Shown here one piece after another: positions 25,962 to 33,424 of a stretch of 64,000 nt of DNA. The first letter of the stretch is position 1. The number at the start of each line of letters is the position of its first letter. Where the stretch lies: contig NZ_CP026100.1 in NCBI RefSeq assembly GCF_003722335.1, positions 4,376,001 to 4,440,000 of the forward strand. Direction: 5' to 3'. The position numbers and the translations under genes were made by a program. This stretch comes from Caulobacter flavus. GTDB taxonomy: Bacteria; Pseudomonadota; Alphaproteobacteria; Caulobacterales; Caulobacteraceae. The notes under the pieces are model-generated. The model was not told where the DNA came from. It searched no databases and saw nothing but the letters and a program-made list of their open reading frames with translations.

Positions 25962-27077
25962 TTGCATCAAGCCGTCATCGCCGCCACGGGGCTCTTCACC
26001 CCGCCGTTCAGCATCTCGAACGTAGAACTGGTCGACGCCTTCAACGCCTATGTCGAACGCTTCAACGCCGCCAACGCCGAGGCAATCGCGGCCGGCGAGG
26101 TCGTCGCCCTCGCCCCTTCCTCGCCCGAGTTCATCGAGAAGGCCTCGGGCATCAAGGCCCGCTACGTGATGAACAAGGACGGCATCATCGACCCGGAGGT
26201 CATGCGGCCCAACCTCCCCGAACGTCCGAACGACCAGATCTCGATCCTGGCCGAGATGGCGGTCAAGGCGGCCGAGCAGGCCATCGCCGCCTGGGGCAAG
26301 CCGGTCAGCGAGATTGGCGCGGTGATCTGCGCCGCCTCGAACATGCAGCGCGCCTATCCGGCCATGGCCATCGAGGTGCAGCAGGCCCTGGGCATCGAGG
26401 GCTTCGCGTTCGACATGAACGTGGCCTGCTCGTCGGCCACCTTCGGCATCAAGACCGCCGCCGACTTCATCGCCACCGGCAGCGCCAAGGCCGTGCTGAT
26501 GGTCAATCCGGAGATCTGCTCGGGCCACCTGAACTTCAAGGATCGCGACAGCCACTTCATCTTCGGCGACGTGGCTACGGCCGTGATCCTGGAAGAGGCT
26601 TCGCAGGCGCAGGGCGGCTGGGAGATCCTGGGCACGCGCCTGAAGACCCAGTTCTCCAACAACATCCGCAACAACTTCGGCTTCCTCAACAACGCCGCCC
26701 CTGAGGGCGTCGGCGCCAGGGACAAGCTGTTCGTGCAGGAAGGCCGCAAGGTGTTCCGCGAGGTGGTGCCGATGGTCAGCGAGATGATCGTCGAGCACGC
26801 CGGCGACATCGGCCTGGACGCCACCGCGCTGAAGCGCCTGTGGCTGCACCAGGCCAACATCAACATGAACGACCTGATCGCCCGCAAGGTGCTGGGCCGG
26901 GATCCGCAAGCCGGCGAGAACGTCATCATCCTCGACGAGTACGCCAACACCAGCTCGGCCGGCTCGATCATCGCCTTCCACAGCGCCAACGACGATTTCG
27001 CACCGGGCGACACGGGCCTGATCTGCAGCTTCGGCGCCGGCTACTCGGCCGGCACGGTGTTCGTCAGGAAGCGCTGA
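25962..27077 (+). CDS. Beta-ketoacyl-ACP synthase III-like protein
   Basis: A 371-residue thiolase-fold condensing enzyme. The KAS III catalytic triad is visible: Cys156 in NVACSSATFG, His in LHQANINMND and Asn in EYANTSSAGS. At 371 residues it is longer than FabH (about 320), with an insertion near the N-terminus (residues 30-60), so it is a paralogue and probably not the housekeeping FabH. It may condense a special acyl substrate. The start appears to be TTG; no in-frame ATG lies nearby. It overlaps the convergent SRPBCC gene by 14 bases. Confidence 0.85.
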   Translation: MHQAVIAATGLFTPPFSISNVELVDAFNAYVERFNAANAEAIAAGEVVALAPSSPEFIEKASGIKARYVMNKDGIIDPEVMRPNLPERPNDQISILAEMAVKAAEQAIAAWGKPVSEIGAVICAASNMQRAYPAMAIEVQQALGIEGFAFDMNVACSSATFGIKTAADFIATGSAKAVLMVNPEICSGHLNFKDRDSHFIFGDVATAVILEEASQAQGGWEILGTRLKTQFSNNIRNNFGFLNNAAPEGVGARDKLFVQEGRKVFREVVPMVSEMIVEHAGDIGLDATALKRLWLHQANINMNDLIARKVLGRDPQAGENVIILDEYANTSSAGSIIAFHSANDDFAPGDTGLICSFGAGYSAGTVFVRKR

Positions 27078-27549
27078 GCGCGGGCGTCCGCGGAAACCTC
27101 AGTTCTCGGGCGAACGACGCCAAAATCAGCGGCCAGCCGTGGTCGGAAGCCATCCCCTGGCGGATGGCTTCCTCGCCTCTTCCATGGCGATCGAGGCTCC
27201 GATGCTCGACGATCACCCGGGTCCCCTCGCCCGCGGGCTCGAACCGGAACTCGACCTCGCTCTGGCGTTCCAGGGGCTCGACGCCGCGGTCGGGCGCGAT
27301 GTTGAAGCCGACCACCAGCCGGTGCCCCGGGTCATAGGCGCGGACATCGCCCCACGGGCTTTCGACGCCGTCGCGATCGACCTCGAACCAGCTGCCGCCG
27401 GCCACCGGCTCGACGTGCACGGTGGCGAACCGCGCTCCGCCGCGGCTGTAGGCCATCGGCCACCACCGTCCCATGTCGCCTACGAAACGGGCGAAGACTT
27501 CGGCCGGCAGGGCCTCGACGGTGATCTCGCTGACGATCGGTTCGGCCAT
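27064..27549 (-). CDS. SRPBCC (AHSA1/START-like) domain protein
   Basis: A 161-residue protein. The start IVSEITVEALPAEVFARFVGDMGRWWP, shared here only in part, matches helix-grip SRPBCC proteins that bind hydrophobic ligands. Conserved turns (GGSWFEVDRDG, VVGFNIAP, TRVIVEHRSLDRHG) support this. ATG 27549 is chosen because AAGGAGG sits 7 bases upstream; an earlier start would add 10 residues. Its 3' end overlaps the KAS III-like gene. The ligand is unknown. Confidence 0.83.
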   Translation of the reverse strand: MAEPIVSEITVEALPAEVFARFVGDMGRWWPMAYSRGGARFATVHVEPVAGGSWFEVDRDGVESPWGDVRAYDPGHRLVVGFNIAPDRGVEPLERQSEVEFRFEPAGEGTRVIVEHRSLDRHGRGEEAIRQGMASDHGWPLILASFARELRFPRTPALSAS

Positions 27550-27592
27550 GGACGTCCTCCTTGGCAGAGGAACGCGCAAGGCCGCGACGGGA

Positions 27593-29086
27593 TCACCCAG
27601 GCGACGCCGTCGCCGGCAGGCGGTCCAGCTTCACGGCGACCGGCGCGCCGCCGCTCTGGGCCAGGGTCCATCCGCCGGGCGCCCCGCCGATCGCGTAGCA
27701 GCGGCGCGAACCGCGCTCCTCGTCCAGGCAGAGCCTGCCGCCGGCGATCGCATAGCGCCCCCTGGACCAGCCGAAGTCGTGCCGCTCGAACCAGCTGCCG
27801 TCGGCCTTCAGCGCGATCCCGTCCATCCCTACAGGCATGTTCGGGAAGACCACGATGCGGTCCTTGAAAGCGGCCCGGACCAAGGCGTCGGGCGCGGCCG
27901 TCATCAAGGGCTTGGGATGCGCCGCCTTCCACTCCATGGCCCGCTGGATGCGGCGACCGACGGCGGGATGGTCGTAGAAGACGATCTCTTCCAGCCGTCC
28001 CGGGGTCGCGGCGCGGTACTCGACGGTCTTGACCAGCGCCTTGGCCAGGCCGTCCGGCTCGTTGAAGTTCACCAGGCTGTAGCGGTCGGCGTCGCTCTCG
28101 GCGATGCGGATCAGGCTGTTGGTCAGCGGCGTGGCCAGGAGCAGCAGCACGGTCAGCACCGCGCTCAGCACCGGCAGGCCCGCAGGGTCGGAAAGCCCCT
28201 TGATCTGTTCGCCGCCGAGCAGGCGGCACGCCGGCGCGAACAGCCGGTCGACCAGGAAGAAGGCCAGGATCGCCAGCAGGCTCATGACGCCCGCGATCCA
28301 CAGCGAATGGTGGCGGGCATAGTGCCCCATCTCGTGCCCGACGACGCCGCGCACCTCGGCGATGTCGGCGCCCTTCTTGAACATCGTGTCGCTCATCGCC
28401 ACGCGGGCCGAGCCGAACAGGCCCGAGACGTTGGCGGTGTAGGCGTTGGACTGCTTGGAGCCGTCGTAGATGAAGATCTTGTCGGACGGCACCCCGACCT
28501 GCCTGGCCATGGCCACGACCTCGTCGCGGACGGGTCCGGCCGGCGCGGGCGTGTAGCGGTTGAAGATCGGCTCGATGTAGAGCGGCGCCAGCAGCATGCC
28601 GATGGCGATGAAGGCCGCCGTCAGCCCGCCGCTCCACAGCCACCATGTGCGCGGCGCCTTGCGGATCAGGGCGTAGAGGAAGGCGAAGAACAGGCCGCCG
28701 ATCAAGGCGCCGATCGCCAGCGAGATCGCGCTCTCGCCCAGCCAGCCGCCAAAGGCCTGGCTGGTCAGGCCGTACTGTTTTGGCCGCCACCAGTCGCTGT
28801 AGACGCTCCAGGGCAACGACAGGACGCCGTCGAAGACGATGTAGAGCCCGCCGATCCAGTAGCTGACCAGCAGCGGCCGGCTGCGGCGGCCCTCGAATCG
28901 GCGGCGCAGGCGAACCAGCACGCCGCTGCGCACCAGCAGGAACGCCGCCAGCAGCGCGACCAGCGCGCCCCACAGCAGAAGCCAGTGGCCGCCTTGCGTG
29001 TAGGCCGTGGCCTTGGCGTGCGCCTCGGGCGGCAACTGCGCCAGGTAGGCCGCCGTCGCCGCGGCTGGATCGAAGTTCTGCGCCAT
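27593..29086 (-). CDS. M48 (Ste24/CAAX protease-like) membrane metalloprotease
   Basis: A 497-residue multispanning protein. The zinc site HEMGH is at residues 251-255 and the third ligand is in AESDAD near residue 330, as in Ste24/HtpX proteases. At least six hydrophobic helices precede or follow the site. Members cut membrane or damaged proteins at the inner membrane. The last 100 or so residues form an additional soluble beta-rich domain that I do not recognise and that typical Ste24 proteins lack. It lies 43 bases upstream of the SRPBCC start on the same strand. Confidence 0.87.
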   Translation of the reverse strand: MAQNFDPAAATAAYLAQLPPEAHAKATAYTQGGHWLLLWGALVALLAAFLLVRSGVLVRLRRRFEGRRSRPLLVSYWIGGLYIVFDGVLSLPWSVYSDWWRPKQYGLTSQAFGGWLGESAISLAIGALIGGLFFAFLYALIRKAPRTWWLWSGGLTAAFIAIGMLLAPLYIEPIFNRYTPAPAGPVRDEVVAMARQVGVPSDKIFIYDGSKQSNAYTANVSGLFGSARVAMSDTMFKKGADIAEVRGVVGHEMGHYARHHSLWIAGVMSLLAILAFFLVDRLFAPACRLLGGEQIKGLSDPAGLPVLSAVLTVLLLLATPLTNSLIRIAESDADRYSLVNFNEPDGLAKALVKTVEYRAATPGRLEEIVFYDHPAVGRRIQRAMEWKAAHPKPLMTAAPDALVRAAFKDRIVVFPNMPVGMDGIALKADGSWFERHDFGWSRGRYAIAGGRLCLDEERGSRRCYAIGGAPGGWTLAQSGGAPVAVKLDRLPATASPG

Positions 29087-29255
29087 CCGTCTCCCCCGGG
29101 AAGCAAACCGCCAAGCAGCAAGCCAGAGCCGATCGTCCGCGTCAGGTTAAATCGACGTCAGGTGGCGCCCGTCCGACGCCGCAAGCGCCTTGCCTCTGGC
29201 GGCGACAGCGCAGCGGTATAGAACTGGGCCGATGACCTGCGCTTCGAGGCCCGCC

Positions 29256-30053
29256 ATGCGATTCCCCGCCCGTCGTGACATCCTGCTGGGCCTGGGGGCC
29301 GGAAGCGCGCTGGCCCTGGCCGGCTGCGGCGGCAAGGACACGGCCGGCGTCCAGTCCGGCGCCGCCCGCGTGGAGGCCGCCAAGACCCTGCGCATCGGGC
29401 TGGAGGGCACCTATCCGCCGTTCAACTTCCAGGGCGCCGACGGCCAGCTGACCGGCTTCGACGTCGAGTTCGGCAAGGCCCTGGCCGAGCAGATGAAGGT
29501 CAAGCCGGAGTTCGTCGCCGCGCCGTTCGCCGGCCTGCTGGGCGCGCTAGAATCGGGCCGCACCGACGTGGTGATCAACCAGATCACCATCACGCCCGAG
29601 CGCGCGGCCAAGTACGACTTCTCCAAGCCCTACACCGTCTCGGGCATCCTGATCATCGTGCCCAGGGGCAAGACGGGCATCACCGGCCCGGCCGACCTGG
29701 CCGGCAAGAAGGTCGGGGTGGGCCTGGGCACCCACTACGAGCAATGGCTGCGCCAGAACCAGCCCAAAGCCGATGTCCGTACCTATGACGACGATCCGAC
29801 CAAGTACCAGGACCTGCGCGCCGGCCGCATCGACGCGGTGCTGAACGATCGCCTGGTCGCCGCCGACTTCCTGAAGACCGCGCCCGACCTGATCGCCGCC
29901 GGTCCGCCCTTCGCCCCGCAGAGCCAGGGCGTGGTCATGAAGCGCGATCCGGCGCTGAAGGTGCTGGTCGACGAAGCGATCGACGCCCTTCGGGCAAACG
30001 GACGCCTGGCCGCCATCTCGCAGAAATGGTTCGGCCTGGACGTGACGCGCTAG
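29256..30053 (+). CDS. Polar amino-acid ABC importer, substrate-binding lipoprotein
   Basis: A 265-residue family-3 solute-binding protein. The N-terminus has a twin-arginine-like RRDILLGLG start and the lipobox ALAGC, so it is a lipoprotein facing the periplasm. The binding core starts LRIGLEGTYPPFNF and contains GFDVEFGKALAEQ and the hinge segment LAGKKVGVGLGTHYE. ATG 29256 has GAGG 6 bases upstream; ATG 29232 is less likely. It is first in a three-gene importer operon. The exact amino acid cannot be told. Confidence 0.92.
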   Translation: MRFPARRDILLGLGAGSALALAGCGGKDTAGVQSGAARVEAAKTLRIGLEGTYPPFNFQGADGQLTGFDVEFGKALAEQMKVKPEFVAAPFAGLLGALESGRTDVVINQITITPERAAKYDFSKPYTVSGILIIVPRGKTGITGPADLAGKKVGVGLGTHYEQWLRQNQPKADVRTYDDDPTKYQDLRAGRIDAVLNDRLVAADFLKTAPDLIAAGPPFAPQSQGVVMKRDPALKVLVDEAIDALRANGRLAAISQKWFGLDVTR

Positions 30054-30056
30054 CCG

Positions 30057-30710
30057 ATGGACGCCGCCGACCTCGTCGCTCAGTCGGTTCCGCTGCTGCT
30101 CAAGGGCGCGGGCTACACGGTGCTGCTCAGCCTGATCGGCATGAGCCTGGGCCTGGCGCTGGGCTTCGGGCTGGCGCTGATGCGGCTGTCGCGCTCGCCG
30201 CTGCTGGCCTGGCCGGCGGCGGTCTACGTCTCGGCGTTCCGGGGCACCCCGCTGCTGGTGCAGCTGTTCCTGATCTATTACGGCCTCCCACAGCTGGGGC
30301 TGGAGCTGCCGCCGCTGCTGGCCGCCGGCATCGGCTTCTCGCTGAACGTGGCCGCGTACGCCGGCGAGATCCTGCGCAGCGCCATCGCCGCCGTCGACAA
30401 GGGCCAGTGGGAGGCCGCCGCGGTGCTGGGCCTGACGCGCGGCCAGGCGATGCGCCGGATCATCCTGCCCCAGGCCGCCCGCACCGCCGTGGCGCCGCTA
30501 TCCAACAGCTTCATCAGCCTGGTGAAGGACACCTCGCTGGCCGCGACCATCCAGGTGCCCGAGCTGTTTCGCCAGGCCCAGCTGATCACCGCCCGGACGT
30601 ACGAGATCTTCGCCATGTATCTCAGCGCCGCGGCCATCTACTGGATCGTCTCCAGCCTGCTGGCTCTGGGCCAGGGTTGGCTTGAACGCCGCGCGGAGGC
30701 CCGCCGATGA
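30057..30710 (+). CDS. Polar amino-acid ABC importer permease
   Basis: A 217-residue HisM/GlnP-type permease with about five transmembrane helices, the family start YTVLLSLIGMSLGLALG, the FRGTPLLVQLFL block and the EAA loop AAVLGLTRGQAMRRIILPQA. It probably forms a homodimeric channel, as there is no second permease gene. It starts 3 bases after the binding-protein stop and overlaps the ATPase gene by ATGA. Confidence 0.94.
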   Translation: MDAADLVAQSVPLLLKGAGYTVLLSLIGMSLGLALGFGLALMRLSRSPLLAWPAAVYVSAFRGTPLLVQLFLIYYGLPQLGLELPPLLAAGIGFSLNVAAYAGEILRSAIAAVDKGQWEAAAVLGLTRGQAMRRIILPQAARTAVAPLSNSFISLVKDTSLAATIQVPELFRQAQLITARTYEIFAMYLSAAAIYWIVSSLLALGQGWLERRAEARR

Positions 30711-31447
30711 GCGCCATCGAGGCCAGGGGCCTGTCAAAGCGCTTCGGCGACGCCAGCGTCCTGAACGGCGTCGACCTGACGGTCGCTCCCGGCGAGGTCG
30801 TCGCCGTGATCGGCCCCAGCGGCTCGGGCAAGAGCACGCTGCTGCGATGCCTGGCCGGCCTGGAGGCGCTGAACGGCGGCAGCCTGTCGATCGCCGGCGT
30901 CGCGGCCGGCGGCAAGGTTCCGCTGGCCCGCGCCCTAAAGGGGCGTGTCGGCTTCGTATTCCAGAACTTCAACCTGTTCCCGCACAGGACCGCGGTGGAG
31001 AATGTCGCCGAGGCGCCGATCGTCGTGCGCGGCGATCCACCCGCCAAGGCGCGGGAACGGGCCCTGGAGCTGCTGACCAAGGTCGGCCTGGCCCATCGCG
31101 CCGACGCCTATCCCGGCGCCCTCTCCGGCGGCCAGCAGCAGCGCTGCGCCATCGCCCGGGCCCTGGCCATGGATCCCGAGGTCATCCTGTTCGACGAGCC
31201 GACCTCGGCGCTGGATCCGGAACTGGTCGGCGAGGTCCTGGCGGTGATCCGCGACCTGGCGGCCGAGAAGCGGACGATGATCATCGTCACCCACCAGATG
31301 GACTTCGCCCGCGAGGTCGCCGACCGGACGATCTTCATGGACGAGGGCAGGATCCTCGAGGAAGGCCCCTCGGGGACGCTGTTCTCCGAACCGCGAGAAG
31401 AACGAACGCGCAGGTTTCTCAGCAAATTGCGAAGCTTGCAGCCATAA
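30707..31447 (+). CDS. Polar amino-acid ABC importer ATPase
   Basis: A 246-residue GlnQ/HisP-type ATPase. Walker A is GPSGSGKST, the Q-loop is FVFQNFNLFPH, the signature is LSGGQQQRCAIARAL and Walker B is VILFDEPTSALDPE, followed by HQMDFAREVADR typical of the PAAT group. It is the third and last gene of the operon, overlapping the permease by ATGA. Confidence 0.95.
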   Translation: MSAIEARGLSKRFGDASVLNGVDLTVAPGEVVAVIGPSGSGKSTLLRCLAGLEALNGGSLSIAGVAAGGKVPLARALKGRVGFVFQNFNLFPHRTAVENVAEAPIVVRGDPPAKARERALELLTKVGLAHRADAYPGALSGGQQQRCAIARALAMDPEVILFDEPTSALDPELVGEVLAVIRDLAAEKRTMIIVTHQMDFAREVADRTIFMDEGRILEEGPSGTLFSEPREERTRRFLSKLRSLQP

Positions 31448-31510
31448 TTTAGCCTCTGGCGCCCCGCACCCCTCCCGGGCTACGCCGCGTGTGTCTAGAG
31501 GCGAGGATTC

Positions 31511-31822
31511 GTGAAACCCTATATCGACCTGAAAGGCGCCTCCGGCGCCGTCTATCGCTACAAGCTGGCCGAGGATCGCGACCCGCGCACCACGATCGCC
31601 GGCAACTATCTCTACGTGAACGCCGAAGGCGTCGTGGTGTTCGCCGGCGAGGCCAACAATCTGCACGACTCCACCCGCGGCTTCGCCGAGGCCGCCGAAA
31701 AGCACGGGGCCGAGCATCTCTATACGCGCCTGAACGTCTCGGGCGCCTCTCGCGCCGACGAACTGGCCGACCTGCTCTCCGAGCTGTCGCCGGCCGGCAA
31801 CGCCGAGACGACCGAAGACTGA
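31511..31822 (+). CDS. Small protein resembling a degenerate GIY-YIG domain
   Basis: A 103-residue protein with a GTG start and GAGG 7 bases upstream. It is not assigned to a family with certainty. The segment GNYLYVNAEGVVVFAGEANN resembles the two-strand GIY...YIG core (here YLY and VFAGE), followed by a helix and the conserved-looking HGAEHLYTRLNVS seen in small alphaproteobacterial GIY-YIG relatives. The usual catalytic Tyr/Arg/Glu set is not complete, so nuclease activity is doubtful. It stands alone between the ABC operon and a lipoprotein gene. Confidence 0.7.
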   Translation: MKPYIDLKGASGAVYRYKLAEDRDPRTTIAGNYLYVNAEGVVVFAGEANNLHDSTRGFAEAAEKHGAEHLYTRLNVSGASRADELADLLSELSPAGNAETTED

Positions 31823-31930
31823 GGGCGTTTCCAGCGGCCGGTCCGACGCGACCGGCCGAGCCCCAAACTTGGCCGTTGCCCGCGAGCCGCGCATATGCGC
31901 CCATCCACCCGCATAGCGGGGGATTCTCAG

Positions 31931-32599
31931 ATGCGGCTCATTGCGGCGCTTGCTGGCATATTGTTTCTCTCGGCCTGCGCCACCACGGCGCCCGACAAGG
32001 TCTTCTTCGCGCCCGACGCGGTCGACGGCCTGGTGATCATGGAAGTGGTTCCCACCCCGGCGACCTACCAGATCGAGGCGGCCAGCTTCGACCCCGCCCA
32101 GTCGCGGATCGAGAGCAAGGGCTATGTCACCCTCTACGCCAGCCCGGCCATGCGTTACGCGGTGTCGCGCGCCAAGCCCGGCGTCTATGCCTTGACCGCC
32201 GTCAGCCACCAGACCACCTGGTACGACTGCTTCAACGGCGGCACGGTCGCCTTCGAGGTCAAGCCCGGCGAAGTGACCTTCCTGGGCAAGCTGGACGCCC
32301 GCCCCGCCCTGGCCGACATCGCCGTCAAGCTGCCGGGCTACAGCATGAACAGCCAGAAGTTCTACGTGCTCGACACGCCGCGCCCAGCCATGACCGCGCC
32401 GGCCGACATGGCCGACTGGAAGGGCGAACTGACGCCGTTCCTGAGCAACACCTATCCGAACGTCACCGCCCCGGCGAAGGCGGCCGAGCTGAAGCCGGCC
32501 ACCTTCGCCAGCGGCTGGAGCCTGCTGGGCCAGAAGGTCTGCTACGGCTATTTCAACCGCGCCAAGGATCAGCCGGAGCCGGCCAAGCCCGCCGGCTAG
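31931..32599 (+). CDS. Lipoprotein of unknown function
   Basis: A 222-residue protein with a short lipoprotein signal (LAGILFLSAC, lipid-bearing Cys near residue 16). The rest is beta-rich with aromatic residues and ends in a Pro/Ala/Lys tail. No family is recognised. It may be periplasmic or on the inner face of the outer membrane. An upstream ATG 36 bases earlier is less likely because the signal peptide would then be too long. Its last 4 bases overlap the convergent hydrolase gene. Confidence 0.8.
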   Translation: MRLIAALAGILFLSACATTAPDKVFFAPDAVDGLVIMEVVPTPATYQIEAASFDPAQSRIESKGYVTLYASPAMRYAVSRAKPGVYALTAVSHQTTWYDCFNGGTVAFEVKPGEVTFLGKLDARPALADIAVKLPGYSMNSQKFYVLDTPRPAMTAPADMADWKGELTPFLSNTYPNVTAPAKAAELKPATFASGWSLLGQKVCYGYFNRAKDQPEPAKPAG

Positions 32600-33324
32600 G
32601 CCCGCGCCAGGAAGGCGGCGATCTCGGCGACGACCGAAGGCTCGGGCGCCATGATCGCCTGCAGGTGATCGCCCGGCGTCGACAGGAACGGCAGGCCGTT
32701 GGCGGCCGCGAAGGCCTGGGACGGTCCGTGATAGGGATCCGCCGTCCCGTCCCACAGCAGCACTGGAACGCCCGCGCCCAGCACGGCCCCAGGCGCGCCC
32801 TCCAGCGTGGCCAGGGCCTCGAAGCAGGCCTGCATCGCCGGCAGGATCCCCGGCGTCACCCAGCCGACCAGAGCCGGCGCGACCTGCTGGCTGAAGCCCC
32901 AGAAGATGTCGAAGCGGATCGGACCGGCCGGACCCTTGGGCACGCCGCCCGCCAGATCCCAGCCGCCGATAGTCAGCGAGGCCAGGCGCTCGGGATGATG
33001 CCGGGCGACGCCCACGGCCATCCATCCGCCCATCGAGTAGCCGATCAGATGCGCCTTCTCCGCGCCCAGGGCGTCGAGCACCGCCACGATGTCGCCCGCC
33101 CGCTGGGCCTGGGCGTAGAGCGCCGGATCGGCCGGCTTGTCGCTGAGGCCATGTCCCAGCGAGTCGACGCTGGCCACCGTGAAGCGCTCGCTCAGCGCGG
33201 CGACGAAGCCGTTGGCCCGCCAGCTTTCGGCGTCCATGAACAGGCCGTGCTGCAGCACCACCAGAGGCCCCTTCCCCTCCACCGTGTAGTGGATCTTCTG
33301 GCCGCGATTGGTGGCGAAGGGCAT
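32596..33324 (-). CDS. Alpha/beta-fold hydrolase
   Basis: A 242-residue hydrolase with oxyanion motif QHGLFMD, nucleophile elbow GYSMGGW (Ser near residue 97), acid in WDGTADPYHG and catalytic His in PGDHLQAIM. No signal peptide is seen. The fold covers esterases, lipases and haloalkane-type hydrolases, so the substrate is open. It is a single gene, convergent with the lipoprotein and divergent from recG. Confidence 0.9.
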   Translation of the reverse strand: MPFATNRGQKIHYTVEGKGPLVVLQHGLFMDAESWRANGFVAALSERFTVASVDSLGHGLSDKPADPALYAQAQRAGDIVAVLDALGAEKAHLIGYSMGGWMAVGVARHHPERLASLTIGGWDLAGGVPKGPAGPIRFDIFWGFSQQVAPALVGWVTPGILPAMQACFEALATLEGAPGAVLGAGVPVLLWDGTADPYHGPSQAFAAANGLPFLSTPGDHLQAIMAPEPSVVAEIAAFLARA

Positions 33325-33424
33325 GGACGAGTCTCCGGACGATCGGAGCGCTAGTCAGGCCGGTCCACAAATTCGCGCAAGGCGAACGGGACGAGAACAC
33401 CCCGGCTTGGCTATCCTGCCGCCA

